A DNA stretch of 64,000 bases. Source: Gracilaria vermiculophylla. Lineage: Eukaryota; Rhodophyta; Florideophyceae; Gracilariales; Gracilariaceae. Location of the stretch: assembly GCA_019155205.2 (NCBI GenBank), contig JAHNZQ020003148.1, positions 907,134 to 971,133 on the forward strand, given 5' to 3'. The notes under the pieces were generated by a model. It ran no database searches. It had not been told where the DNA came from and saw only the letters and a list, made by a program, of their open reading frames with translations. Positions 32,115 through 42,685 of the stretch are shown here, piece by piece. A program made the translations under genes and the position numbers. Position 1 is the first letter of the stretch. Every line of letters begins with the position of its first letter.

Positions 32115-35100
32115 ATGGGCGCCCTTCGAACCTTTGCCACCTTGTCTCGTCGTGCCGGCATTCTATCTGCCCCTCGACTCCCGTCATTCGCGTCGACCAC
32201 TGCTCGAATCGCGCCATCTTTGACTCGGTTTTCCCCCACCTCATCCCAAACTCATGCGTTGCACCTGCGTTCCTTCTCCGCCGTACCGGAGCTTTTTCAG
32301 CCTACAGACGGTTTTGCCAAGCGCCACAACAACTCTTCGAAAGATGTGTCCGAGATGTTGCAGTCGCTCGGTCTCTCAGACATTCAACAACTCATCGACC
32401 AGACCGTGCCCAACTCCATTCGTAACCACAGAGAACTGAGTGTGGGTGCACCGCTTTCAGAGACCGAAGCCCTTGCGATGCTTAAGGAGAAGGCGTCCAA
32501 AAACCAACTCTTTCAAAACCACATCGGGATGGGATACTACGGCACCCTCACTCCAAACGTGATCCTACGCAATGTTCTAGAAAACCCTGGCTGGTACACC
32601 CAGTACACACCGTACCAGGCTGAGATTGCCCAGGGAAGATTGGAGTCTCTTCTCAACTACCAGACCATGGTCTCAGATATCACTGGTCTCCCAGTTGCCA
32701 ACGCTTCTCTCCTTGACGAGGCCACGGCTGCCGCGGAGGCTATGTCCATGTGCTTCAACATTGGAAGAAGAAAGAAAACTTCTTTCTTTGTCAGTGAACT
32801 CTGCCACCCCCAGACCATCGACCTTGTCAAAACCCGTGCGGAAGGTTTTGGAGTCAACGTCATCGTTGGAGATCACAACACTTTGGACTTCTCCAAAGAA
32901 ACTGACCTGTGTGGTACTTTGATACAATATCCAGCGACAGATGGCACGGTCGATAATTATGAGAGTTTCATTGAGAAAACGCATGCTGCAGGAGCAAAGG
33001 TTGTCATGGCTACCGATTTGCTTGCGCTCACCACGCTGAAGACTCCCGGTGAGATGGGAGCAGACTTTGCAGTTGGAAATTCTCAGCGGTTTGGAGTCCC
33101 AATGGGGTATGGTGGTCCTCATGCAGCCTTCTTTGTCACCAGGGAGGAATTTAAGAGACAGCTTCCCGGACGCATTATCGGGGTAAGCCGTGACGCTGCC
33201 GGGGGTCCTTGCTTGCGTATGGCCATGCAAACCCGTGAACAGCACATCCGTCGTGACAAAGCTACCTCCAACATCTGTACTGCCCAAGCTCTACTTGCCA
33301 ACATGGCTGCCATGTATGGTGTCTACCACGGCCCGGAGGGTCTGAAAAAAATCGCTGAGAAAACTGCTGGACTAGCTCGCGTTTTCGCATCCTCTGCTGC
33401 TAAACTTGGGTATAGTGTCCCGTCTGTGAACTCATTCTTTGACACTGTCAAAATCTCATTCGACTCTACATCCGAGGCTGATGCTCTTCTGACAGCCCTG
33501 CGGGAGAAGGAAATCAACTGTCGCAAGCTCAGCGACACTGAGCTTACATTCTCGTTTGACGAAACACATAGCTTGGAAAGTGTGGAGAAGGTTGTGGGTG
33601 TGCTCGCATCTCAAAAGGGGAAAACAGTGAACGTCTCGAAAATTGCGGAGGAACAGGCCAAAACCTCCACCAGTCAAATCTATGGTTCTCAAGCTCGTAC
33701 ATCAGAATTTATGACTCACCCTGTGTTCAACTCTATGCACACAGAACATGAACTGCTTCGTTACATTCACCGTCTTCAAGCCCGAGACTTATCACTTACC
33801 CATTCAATGATCGCTCTTGGCTCCTGCACCATGAAGTTGAACTCCACATCCGAGATGATTCCTATCACTTGGCCGGAACTCGCCACCCCTCATCCGTTTG
33901 CTCCCCCGGATCAGATGAAAGGGTACTACGAATTGTTTGATGATTTGCGAAAAGATTTGGCGGACATTACAGGCTTCCACTCTGTGTGCCTTCAACCCAA
34001 CTCTGGTGCGCAAGGTGAGTACACCGGTCTATTGGCTATCAAAAAGTATCATGAAAGCAGAGGCGATTTCCAAAGGAATGTATGCATTATTCCTCTCAGT
34101 GCCCATGGAACGAACCCTGCCTCGGCAGCTATGCTTGGCATGAAAATCGTTACAGTTGGGTGTGACGAGAATGGTAATGTCGATGTGGACGAGTTGCGTG
34201 CCAAAGCTGAGAAGCACAAGGAAAATCTTTCTGCTCTTATGATTACTTACCCGTCAACTCACGGTGTTTTCGAAGATTCCATTAAGGAAGTCTGCCAGAT
34301 TATTCATGATAATGGAGGGCAAGTCTACATGGACGGAGCGAACATGAACGCTCAGGTTGGAATATGCTCGCCGGGTGAAATCGGTGCTGACGTGTGCCAT
34401 CTTAATCTGCATAAGACTTTCTGTATCCCTCACGGAGGTGGCGGTCCAGGCATGGGACCTATCGGAGTTGCAAAGCAGCTTGCTCCGTTCCTTCCCGATC
34501 ATCCCGTCATCTCTCCGCCGAATCCGGACAAGGTTGATAACAAAGGTATGGTGACCGGGTGTGTGTCGGCGGCGCCATATGGCTCTTCAGCCATTCTTCC
34601 AATTTCGTACATGTATATCAAGATGATGGGATCTGAGGGTCTCCGACAGGCCACGGAGCAGGCAATTTTGAACGCCAACTACATGGCCAACCGCCTTCAA
34701 AGCTCGTTCAACATTTTGTTTCGCGGAACTGAAGGGCGCGTGGCCCATGAATTCATTCTTGACCTTCGCCCCTTCAAAGCCAGCTGTGGAATCACCGAAA
34801 CGGATGTGGCGAAAAGGCTGCAAGATTACGGTTTCCACGCACCGACCATGAGCTGGCCCGTTTCAGGAACTCTTATGGTTGAGCCAACTGAGTCGGAGAG
34901 CAAGGCTGAGTTGGACAAATTCTGTGACGCGATGATTATGATTCGCGAGGAAATTCGTGCCGTGGAGGAGGGGCGCATGGACAAGGAAGACAATCCTTTG
35001 AAGCAAGCGCCGCACACTGCTGCCGTTGTTTCCAGCGAGGAATGGGACCGTCGTTACCCTCGTGCACTCGGAGCTTTCCCAGCCGATTGGGTTCAGCAAG

Positions 35101-35225
35101 CGAAGTTCTGGCCCAGTGTATCTCGCGTTGATGACGTGTATGGTGATCGTAACCTGGTTTGCACTTGCCCGCCAATTTCCGAATACGTTCAAGACGAGGA
35201 CGAAAGAATTGCAAATGTTGCATGA
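32115..35225 (+). CDS. GLDC: Glycine dehydrogenase (decarboxylating), P-protein
   Basis: PLP enzyme of the mitochondrial glycine cleavage system: decarboxylates glycine and passes the aminomethyl group to the lipoyl arm of H-protein; essential in photorespiration. 1036 aa from the ATG at 32115 in a strong GCAATGG context. Residues 1 to about 60 are Arg/Ser/Ala-rich and lack acids, a mitochondrial presequence. Then come both homologous halves, starting with FAKRHNNSS...MLQSLG, through [13 protein letters not shown], to the PLP-binding Lys in [18 protein letters not shown] (Lys767, codon 34413-34415). Length is as usual for eukaryotic P-proteins. Intronless. A possible AATAAA lies about 75 bp past the stop. 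Confidence 0.98.
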   Translation: MGALRTFATLSRRAGILSAPRLPSFASTTARIAPSLTRFSPTSSQTHALHLRSFSAVPELFQPTDGFAKRHNNSSKDVSEMLQSLGLSDIQQLIDQTVPNSIRNHRELSVGAPLSETEALAMLKEKASKNQLFQNHIGMGYYGTLTPNVILRNVLENPGWYTQYTPYQAEIAQGRLESLLNYQTMVSDITGLPVANASLLDEATAAAEAMSMCFNIGRRKKTSFFVSELCHPQTIDLVKTRAEGFGVNVIVGDHNTLDFSKETDLCGTLIQYPATDGTVDNYESFIEKTHAAGAKVVMATDLLALTTLKTPGEMGADFAVGNSQRFGVPMGYGGPHAAFFVTREEFKRQLPGRIIGVSRDAAGGPCLRMAMQTREQHIRRDKATSNICTAQALLANMAAMYGVYHGPEGLKKIAEKTAGLARVFASSAAKLGYSVPSVNSFFDTVKISFDSTSEADALLTALREKEINCRKLSDTELTFSFDETHSLESVEKVVGVLASQKGKTVNVSKIAEEQAKTSTSQIYGSQARTSEFMTHPVFNSMHTEHELLRYIHRLQARDLSLTHSMIALGSCTMKLNSTSEMIPITWPELATPHPFAPPDQMKGYYELFDDLRKDLADITGFHSVCLQPNSGAQGEYTGLLAIKKYHESRGDFQRNVCIIPLSAHGTNPASAAMLGMKIVTVGCDENGNVDVDELRAKAEKHKENLSALMITYPSTHGVFEDSIKEVCQIIHDNGGQVYMDGANMNAQVGICSPGEIGADVCHLNLHKTFCIPHGGGGPGMGPIGVAKQLAPFLPDHPVISPPNPDKVDNKGMVTGCVSAAPYGSSAILPISYMYIKMMGSEGLRQATEQAILNANYMANRLQSSFNILFRGTEGRVAHEFILDLRPFKASCGITETDVAKRLQDYGFHAPTMSWPVSGTLMVEPTESESKAELDKFCDAMIMIREEIRAVEEGRMDKEDNPLKQAPHTAAVVSSEEWDRRYPRALGAFPADWVQQAKFWPSVSRVDDVYGDRNLVCTCPPISEYVQDEDERIANVA

Positions 35226-35537
35226 GCATAACTCGTGTGCTTTTCTTGAGTCAATAGACAGTAGCCGTTGCCACTTCAGGTGAAAATGTACTTGTATAAT
35301 AAAGGGCAATAATCTTATCGTAAAAAGCAACGTATTCGCTTATTCGCTACTTTCATATCTTGTCATTGAACAACTCAGCAATTTTACAAATGTCTGACAC
35401 ATAGTACTACAATCCGTTAGTCGTTCTCACATAGAATAGAAGAGAAAGTAAGTTGCTCACGAAACTCGAGTTGCATGCCCAATAAATGCTATGCGATGGT
35501 CCATGAAACCACGATGCATGTCCGTCTTGAGTACATG
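35226..35537. other. Convergent intergenic, GLDC / GDH
   Basis: The 3' ends of two convergent genes face each other. Only a possible AATAAA signal for GLDC near 35298 is seen. Confidence 0.6.
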
Positions 35538-37337
35538 TTACGGCCAATTGCCGGCTCTATAATAATGCTCGGCAATTGACTCTAGTGCTTTGATGTAAGC
35601 AGCGTCACGCAAGGGGCAGTTTTTCTCGTCGGCGATATTAACGACCTGTGCGCAGGCTGCGATCATCGTATCTTCCAATCCTGAACGCACGTGGGTTTCC
35701 TCATCTGCACCAGCGATGACGTTACTCTTTTGCTGGTTGGAAAGCTTAATACCGTTGCTTTCGAGCACGTCTACTAGATGTCGACCGTGACTTTCCTCAA
35801 ACCTCTTTGTCAGGCGACCGAGACGCATGCCGGTCATGTTCTTGGTCCATTCCACGTATGAGCACATGACACCCATGCTGTTTGCAAGCAAGTCCGGGAT
35901 AATCACAACGTTGCCCCTTTCGTTGAGAATCTCGTCAGCTTCTGCCGTCACGGGCCCGTTGGCTGCCTCCGCTATGATGCTAGCTTGAACCATGTCGACA
36001 TTGTTGCCGTTGATCACGTTTTCCAAAGCTGCTGGAACAAGCACATCACATTCAATGGCGCAGCATAGATCGGTATCAGGGATGACCCTGTATGTTGGGC
36101 TACCTTCATTGGTGAAGCCGTCGATCGTAGCATGAGTATCCATGTGCTGTTTCAATGCCGGAATAGAAATGCCCTTTTCATTATCATAAAGAATGCCGTC
36201 CCTTTCGCCAATGGCAACAATCTTACCGCCGTCCTCGTGGATGAACTTTGCGCTCCAATATCCAACGTTTCCAAAACCTTGAATGACAAAAGTTTTCCCC
36301 GCAATGCCAGGTGAGGTTAGACCAGATCTTTTCAAAACGGACTTGTGGTCCAGCATGGAACGAATGGCAAAGAAAACACCAAGACCTGTAGCGCTTTCGC
36401 GACCGCGAATGCCTCCGTGTCCAACGGGCTTGCCTGTCACGCATCCCGCAGTGAACATGTGCCCCGGGTTGAGTTGAGAAAAGGTATCGCGAATCCAACT
36501 GTTCAACAGCATGAATACAAAAAAGTTGTGTGAGTAGGCTATGTGCAGAGCAAAACAGCAAACGCTGGCGCAAGGCACGCAAGGAAGCACTCACCTCATC
36601 TCTTGTGCACCAGTTCCGTAGTCAGGCGCAGGGACTGCAATGACGAAAAAGCGGGAACGGGGAGCATGGGTCAGACGTTGCATTGGCGATCATGGGACCC
36701 CGAGCGAACGAGGTTGCGGAGCGGGAAGGGGCGAGACGCATGCGCACATACCGTCTTTTCCACTGCCGATGAGATTCCTGGCATGTAGTTCGTGGGTGAA
36801 ACGCCTGGTGACGCGCTGCAGCTCGTCGGTAGAGTATTCCCTACGATCGATGCATACACCGCCTTTAGCGCCGCCGAAGGGGACCTCGACGAGAGCGCAT
36901 TTGAGGGTCATGAGGGCGGCCAAGGCCTTGACCTCCTGCAGGTTGACGTCGGGCGCGTAGCGAATACCACCCTTTGTGGGTAGCACATGGGTGGAATGCT
37001 GTGCTCTGTAGCCGGTAAGAACCTCGACAGAACCGTCGTCGCGCCGAAGCGGAAATTTGAACTCGACGACAGAGTTGCAGGCGCGGATGACGTTCATCAT
37101 GCCCGACTCGATTTGGGTGCGGGCTGCGGCACGGGTGAAAAAGTGGTTGACGGAATCCAGGAATGTGGGGGCGTCGACGCCGGGCTCAGGGACGGTGACG
37201 ACGGCCGGCATTGCTTCCTGCGAGGGGCGCGATGTCTTGGTGTAGCGAACGCGCAGCGAAGGCGGGGTGAACGAGGCCACACGGGGCGCCAGAGCTGGTG
37301 CGGAACGGCGCACGAGCGCCAGGAAGCGATGCGACAT
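35538..37337 (-). CDS. GDH: Glutamate dehydrogenase, three exons
   Basis: Interconverts glutamate and 2-oxoglutarate plus ammonium. Exons (minus strand) are 37337-36752, 36634-36595 and 36498-35538. The introns are 117 bp (GTATGT...CAG) and 96 bp (GTGAGT...CAG). The 40-bp middle exon supplies VPAPDYGTGAQEM, which exactly fills the gap between GSGKD and SWIRDTF. The product is 528 aa. Residues 1-40 are Arg/Ser/Pro-rich, a likely mitochondrial (possibly plastid) presequence. The catalytic domain has PTKGGIRYAPDV and EVPFGGAKGG (catalytic Lys), followed by GKPVGHGGIRGRESATG. The nucleotide-binding fold has GFGNVGYWSAKF. It matches the mitochondrial-type NAD(P) enzyme of about 500 aa. It is divergent from eS30 across a very GC-rich 1.3 kb. 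Confidence 0.96.
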
Positions 37338-38659
37338 GGCGGCAGTGCCGTCGGTGGGCGCAGCGGGGGGGGAGGGGGGGGGGGATGAGCGGAGGCAACG
37401 GGTCGGGGGGTGACGGACGGGAGGCACGGCAGACGTGGAGGGTCGGGGCGACGAGGGGGTGCGACCTGAACTTATACAGTGGGACGATAGGCTTCCACTA
37501 CACAAGCGGCGTGACGAAAAAGCGCGGGGAGAAACGGGGATTGGCAGCTTCCATCGAAGGGTACGCATACCGACGGCCCACGGCTAATCGGGGATGGTGT
37601 CGGGCTGACATGAGAGCGGCACGTCGCGGGAGGCTGTTTGGGCAGAAAGGATATTTGTGTCAGGCTATGCGCGGACGGCAACGTCGCGTGGGGGGGAGGG
37701 GTTGGCGGGGGGGTGGGGAAGCCAACGGCGCGCGTGGGCGCGCGGGCGCGTGGGTCGGGGCAGTGGAAAGTGCGCCGTCGCGCGGCTTTGGCTGGGTAAC
37801 GGTGATGACGTGGCGGGCGCGCTGCGCGGCGGCGGGGACTGAGTCGGCGGCGCGCGGGCGCGCGGATGACGGGGACTTGGGGGTGACGGGCGCGGCGCTC
37901 GCGGGCGACGCTTCCACCGCGGGCGCATGGCGGCGGCGGGGGGCGGCGTGCAGTGCATGCTGCGCAGTGAGCACCGCGCGGCGCCAAGCGCCGCCGTTGC
38001 GCGCGTCAGCGCACTGCCGACGGGCGGCAATGCGCAGCGCCAGTCCGTTGACGGACTGGCAACACTGCGCCGCCAGCGCGCGCGCCGGCGATGCCGCGGC
38101 AGTGGAATGCGCGCCGCCGCGCGGGTGCGCGCCACTCACACGTCGCTGCACCGCGACACGAAAGCGCGCCGCCGCCGCGTAGAAACGCACCGGCCGCAAT
38201 GGAAGCTGCTCCGCTACGAGCCCGCCGACGGCCGCCGCCGAGAGAGCCGCCGACCGGCACGCTCCCCCCCACCGTCACATCCGCCGTAAGCCACCGCGCC
38301 GGCGTTGGCCGCCGAGGTGGAACGTGCCATCGTGTGAATGTTGCTTAGCTTTCAACGTTTTCCCGCGTCCGTGCCGCCTCCACGTGCACACGCAGTTCCC
38401 ACGCGTCCACCTGTTGCCGACGTGAACGCCAGTACTGCATCTCCAAGTGCTTCATCGTCATTGGCGCTGCCGCCGCTGCCTCCGCTGCCGCCGTTGCCGC
38501 CGCTGCCGCCGTCGTGCCTCGCCGCCCCTGTGGGTCGGCGCGCTCCGTCCCCATCGCTACCGCTACTTGCGTCGCCGCCTTCCATTGTGCACACGCCAGC
38601 TCCTACCGTTCGTAACCGCCCCATCCTCGTTCGCTCCGCACCGCTTCTTCTACAGCGTC
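37338..38659. promoter_or_regulatory. GC-rich divergent promoter island, GDH / eS30
   Basis: Much more GC-rich than the rest of the window, so long open frames appear on both strands (for example 294 codons plus, 179 codons minus). They are Arg/Ala/Pro-rich products of base composition, not genes. It contains a TGACGTGG motif near 37807, a 22-bp palindrome at 38039-38060 and a GCC/GCT-rich simple repeat at about 38466-38512. Confidence 0.6.
38039..38060. promoter_or_regulatory. 22-bp perfect dyad
   Basis: GCCAGTCCGT and ACGGACTGGC are perfectly complementary 10-bp arms separated by two bases. It sits about 600 bp upstream of eS30 and 700 bp upstream of GDH. Such a compact dyad suits a dimeric transcription factor site, though role and factor are unknown. 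Confidence 0.5.
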
Positions 38660-38939
38660 ATGGGTAAGTGCGCCACACCCCGCTTCCACCCTCTCGCCGA
38701 TCCCGCTCACACTCCCATTTCTGACCCGCCTTCGTCGTACGTTCCCCTCCAAAGGAAAGGTTCATGGATCGCTCGCCCGTGCCGGTAAGGTGCGCGGCCA
38801 GACACCAAAGGTCGCCAAGCAAGAAAAGCCCAAGAAACCGCGCGGTCGCGCAATCATGCGCTTGAAGTACAACCGCCGATACGTCAATGCCGTCGTCGGT
38901 CCGGGAAGGAAACGCGGCCCCAACTCCTCGTCCAAGTAA
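38660..38939 (+). CDS. RPS30: Ribosomal protein eS30
   Basis: Small basic protein of the 40S subunit. Exon 1 is only four bases (38660-38663, ATGG). A 91-bp intron (GTAAGT...AAAG, acceptor AG at 38753-38754) leads to exon 2, 38755-38939. The spliced protein is 62 aa: [17 protein letters not shown], a Lys-rich TPKVAKQEK segment, [10 protein letters not shown], and the GPNSSSK end, all diagnostic. Length equals standalone eS30 of plants and fungi. The ubiquitin-like partner fused in animals (FAU) is absent: the upstream frame has no ubiquitin-like sequence. Splitting immediately after the first codon is common for ribosomal protein genes. Confidence 0.96.
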
Positions 38940-39341
38940 TCCCTGCCGCCGCTACTGCCCCCCACGGACCCCCCTGCTGCCGCGCGCGCAGCCCCTCTTC
39001 ATCAGCGTGCCCCCGACTACCTTGCTCGCGCTCACCGACTTTAGTAACCACTGTTTCTGCCAATCGCACCAGCCCCATCGTACGCCGTGCACGCGCCGCG
39101 GTTACCTGCTGCTAGTTCGTGCGTCAGCCGCCATGCTGAGCACGTCTCCATGTGCTGCCTGATTGCGATCTGTTCACCCGCGTGCCCGTGTGCAGCGCCC
39201 TGTCGCGCTCGTTGTGCCATTTAAAGAGACCCTGTGGTAAAGGATTGCAGCAGCGTTCGTGTCTCTTTCTTACTTTTGCTCCCCATACAACTCCTGCTCC
39301 ACATGCGCCGCAGCTTCCCACTTGAAATTCGTTTCAGTCCT

Positions 39342-39363
39342 CGACTTAAGCATTTTTAAGTCG
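39342..39363. repeat. Perfect 8-bp-arm hairpin
   Basis: CGACTTAA at 39342-39349 and TTAAGTCG at 39356-39363 flank a 6-base loop, about 400 bp after the eS30 stop. Confidence 0.55.
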
Positions 39364-40250
39364 CACTGTTTTACACGGTGTGATGCGATGTGTGTTTCCG
39401 TGCAGCGTCCTTACATGTGCTTCGCCGAAGGAAACTGACTCGTCAGCTCTCTATGACAATGCCTTACTTCAACCGCCCGCCGTCAATGACGCACATGACT
39501 ACATCTCCGAGTGTTTTCGTCTCCGCTGTGCCGATAAGCCGAGGCGAAGCACCTCTACTTTCAAATAGTCTTGCATTTGGGCAATCCCGCGGGCATCGGC
39601 GAGAAATGCACTCATCGACACATTCTCCATCTCTCAACACAAACTCCATGTCCTTATGCCCAAAGCCCCTCGAACGCCTTGCAAGATACCTTTACACGGA
39701 TGGCACCGATGAACTTTACTTTTATAGTGCAATAATCTGAAAAGCATTAGAGAGGCTTACTTAAGTACAGCCACTTTCCATAGAGCTGCGTTCATGATCA
39801 ATTGCGTATAACCTTTGATTCTTATAGTGCGTGATTAGGTCTTGCCTATATATAAAGTCGTATGCAAACAGTTATCGGTGGATCGAATTGATGCTGTCGC
39901 GCTCTTTCACGAGCACAAGCAAAAGTTAGATGCTCACAAAACCTGGCTAAAATCTTAGCCAAAGCCCACGAAGAGTGTTACCCGTGTAGTTCCGATAGCA
40001 GAACACGGACATTCATCACAGCCCCGTGGATAATGTCTTGTGGCGGGTTAGAACAAGTTAGGGATCAAGTTAGCTTTCAAATAAAAAAAAGCACAAGTTG
40101 GAAGAGCTGACCCCGCGTGTCAGGAGGAGGCGGTTGCTTGCCGTTGTGGTCTGGTACAATCCAGAGGCTAAACACGCTCCCAACCTTCAAACCTCGCCAT
40201 CAAGTGTGATAGATGCGCGACTTTTGTCGTCGCACTGTATCACTGGTTCT

Positions 40251-40297
40251 ATTCCAATAAGAAACAAGTCTTGAGCATAACTGTTTCCTATTGGAAT
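40251..40297. repeat. 16-bp-arm inverted repeat downstream of MYST gene
   Basis: ATTCCAATAAGAAACA (40251-40266) and TGTTTCCTATTGGAAT (40282-40297) pair at 15 of 16 positions around a 15-base loop. The repeat lies 129-175 bp past the MYST stop, so it may be in that transcript's 3' UTR or just beyond it. Confidence 0.65.
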
Positions 40298-40425
40298 CAA
40301 AAGTGTGCCCAACACACTCCCACTCAAGCACCTGAGACAGCCCAGGCAGCTCAGGGTAATCCCATATCCGACCATCAACTATAACATTCATATAACACAT
40401 AATATGGAGAAAACACATTCCCATG

Positions 40426-42420
40426 TCAGTCGTCGGACGACTGAGACGCAATGTACACGATTTCTGCTTCTTGCTTTGGGGCGGCATACCCAGAACGTGG
40501 GGAAACACGCCGGCCGCCTACGAGCATGAAATCAGTGGGCAAAGTTTGCTCGTCGCGACGTGTTATGTGTTTCAACTTGCCATTCCTTGTAGAGCCATTC
40601 TGTGTAATACCATTATGGGCCTTGCGAGATTTGGAAATTCCGTTGCACAGCTTACGCGATGCGGTGGAATGAGGAGATTTTCTTTTCAGCATTGGTGTGG
40701 TCATGTTGACCAATTGATGACACACCGAATCGTAATCCATTTTCAACTCTTCCGCAAGCGCATGAATATACTTCTTCAGATCTAGGGATCTGCTGCACAC
40801 ATCCATAGCGGCAAACACGCGTTCCGGCGTATGGGTTTGTATAAACATACTTAGCCGTTGTGTTTGAGATCTGTTGAACTCTTTAAGAGACGTGGAAGTG
40901 CCAGAAGAGTTGAAGCTTGGGGTGCGTTGGCCGACAGGAGGGGTCCCCTCTAAACTTGGTGTGTCCAGCACTAGTGTCGTTACCTCCTTTTGTTTTGGTG
41001 TTTTCGGTCTCTTCGGTCTCGTGCAGGATGTCTGCTTTGAAACCGGTGTGCGAATTGGTGATGATGAGGTCTTTGACGCATATACGCTCTGGCGCAGTCT
41101 CTTGGGGTGGAAGGGCAGTCGCCCCTGTTTGGCGCCCTTCTCCACAAGTTCATCGGATATGCGACTGCTATCCGCAAAATGTTCCCCTTTCCACAAGGAA
41201 TACATGTTGGTATCCTTCAAAGTTAGAACTACATCGTCACTTTGAATTCCTGTTGCCTGCGATATTTCTTCGACGCTGATTTTCGCACATATGGTGGACC
41301 TTTCATTGCGGTTTGTCAAAAAGCTAACTACGGCATGTCTCCAATAGCTCCGATAGCTGAGTTGACCAAGATCGGATAAAGGATGCTCTGGTCCAGCCGT
41401 TTTGCCCTCCCTCTTGGTAAGCTCATAACTGAATGCAATGAGGAACTTTCCAATACCCTTCTTCTGGTGTGGCGGCAACGTTAAAATGCAGGCTACGTTG
41501 AACTCGGACTGTATTGTTGGGTGCTCCTTGGAGAAAAACCCGGCTAACTCGCCCTTGTGAGTGATAACATAGAACAAGAAGGGCGTAACATCGCAGAACA
41601 ATGTCTTATGGTCAAGAAAAAGTTTAGCAAGCAAGCAGAGCGTTTGACAGTAGCGCATACTGACTATGGGATCTATTTCGTATACGGAAACGTGATGGGC
41701 CTTGTCTTGGTATAACAGGGAGCCTGGGGGTGTTTTCCACGTGCAAACGGAAAGATGTTGGAGGAGATGTTGTTTTTTGAAGACATAGTGCAAGCACTTG
41801 TCACACACGTATAGTTTGTGGGCGCTGTCAGGGAGTGGAAAAGGAGAATAGTACCAGGCGTCAATGGAATAGGGCCAGAGCAGGACTTTAGAAATGTTCT
41901 TGACCTTGACTTGGTTGAGCTGCTCGCGGCGCATCTGAGCAAGATCATGGAGGTACAGGTCTTCGGAGATGGGGTTGGAAGCGGCCTTTGCGCGTCTGCG
42001 GGCCCTTGTGAGCTTGACCTCAGGTTCGGAGATAGAATCCGCGGTGCTTTCCTGTGTAACGGTGTGCACTTGCGCGGGGGTAGCGCGAACAAGCTCTTGG
42101 GCACGAGCCCATCGGTCCAAGCGCTTATCCAGGCCGACGAAGGAGATGTAAACGAGGCCGCGCGCGACGGGGTGGGGGGGCACGATGGAGACGGGCTTGG
42201 GGGGAAGCCAGAGGGGGGGCGGGGCGTTGAGGTCGATGGGAAGAACGGCTGGCTGGAGGGGCGCATTCGCACAGGTAGCGGCGGCCTGCTTGTACTCATG
42301 ATTGAGCTGCACGACGCGCGCAAGCACGGAGCGGGTTGACGGCGGGCGCGGTGAGGCGTGCAAGGGCGCCACGACGTAGTCGCCGACCTGCAGCGGCGCC
42401 GGGGCGAGCTCACGTGACAT
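40426..42420 (-). CDS. KAT5: MYST-family histone acetyltransferase (Esa1/Tip60/MOF type)
   Basis: Acetylates histone tails, usually H4, within a NuA4-like complex. 664 aa, ATG at 42420. Residues about 10-110 form a chromo-barrel/Tudor-knot-like region (VGDYVVAP ... VYISFVGLDKRLDRW) with a 40-residue insertion in a loop. The MYST domain spans about 170-450. It has a C2HC zinc finger (Cys206, Cys209, the HLLQH histidine, Cys226), the region of the autoacetylated Lys near 240, Cys311 in NVACILTLP, the acetyl-CoA loop HQKKGIGK and the general-base Glu345 in GPEHPLSDLGQLSYR. The C-terminal 200 residues are Ser/Thr/Lys-rich and end in an acidic tip. The symbol reflects Esa1/Tip60 similarity; a MOF-like assignment cannot be excluded. 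Intronless. Confidence 0.93.
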   Translation of the reverse strand: MSRELAPAPLQVGDYVVAPLHASPRPPSTRSVLARVVQLNHEYKQAAATCANAPLQPAVLPIDLNAPPPLWLPPKPVSIVPPHPVARGLVYISFVGLDKRLDRWARAQELVRATPAQVHTVTQESTADSISEPEVKLTRARRRAKAASNPISEDLYLHDLAQMRREQLNQVKVKNISKVLLWPYSIDAWYYSPFPLPDSAHKLYVCDKCLHYVFKKQHLLQHLSVCTWKTPPGSLLYQDKAHHVSVYEIDPIVSMRYCQTLCLLAKLFLDHKTLFCDVTPFLFYVITHKGELAGFFSKEHPTIQSEFNVACILTLPPHQKKGIGKFLIAFSYELTKREGKTAGPEHPLSDLGQLSYRSYWRHAVVSFLTNRNERSTICAKISVEEISQATGIQSDDVVLTLKDTNMYSLWKGEHFADSSRISDELVEKGAKQGRLPFHPKRLRQSVYASKTSSSPIRTPVSKQTSCTRPKRPKTPKQKEVTTLVLDTPSLEGTPPVGQRTPSFNSSGTSTSLKEFNRSQTQRLSMFIQTHTPERVFAAMDVCSRSLDLKKYIHALAEELKMDYDSVCHQLVNMTTPMLKRKSPHSTASRKLCNGISKSRKAHNGITQNGSTRNGKLKHITRRDEQTLPTDFMLVGGRRVSPRSGYAAPKQEAEIVYIASQSSDD

Positions 42421-42685
42421 TGTTCGCGACGGCGGCGCTCAGGGCGGCGAGGGGATGGCAGCGAAGCGTCTTCGACGCATGGTGGGGCGCGTGCACCAGG
42501 CGCAATCGCGCATACATTGTGCGCGTCGCGCGCGCGCTTGTGCGCCCTCTTCAAGATCGCGCTGCAAGCAGCTGTCAGCCCACCGAGCGCGCCGCAACGG
42601 CTGACGTGGCACTGCGTTGTGATCGCCGCACCATTGTTTCGCCCCGTCGCTCCTCGCGGAGCTCGAGCGGCCTCCCGCGCGCCCC
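42421..42685. promoter_or_regulatory. Compact bidirectional promoter, MYST / HemW
   Basis: Only 265 bp separate the divergent start codons. It is GC-rich, with a TGACGTGGC site at 42602-42610; CACGTGAC lies at 42411-42418, overlapping the MYST start. No clear TATA box. Confidence 0.5.

Larger units (their letters stand above)
38940..40425. other. Intergenic, eS30 / MYST
   Basis: No gene is supported. The stretch holds the two hairpins listed below and a short GCGAC/GTCGC stem near 40218-40234. Open frames are short and unremarkable. Confidence 0.55.

Noticed and set aside
37298..38199. Long open frames on both strands (294 codons plus, 179 codons minus)
   Set aside because: They arise from extreme GC content, overlap each other and the GDH first exon, and encode only Arg/Ala/Pro/Gly-rich sequence without domains.
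38338..38660. Possible N-terminal fusion (ubiquitin-like) to eS30
   Set aside because: The upstream frame has no ATG in phase and no ubiquitin-like sequence; the four-base first exon starting at 38660 gives a normal standalone eS30.
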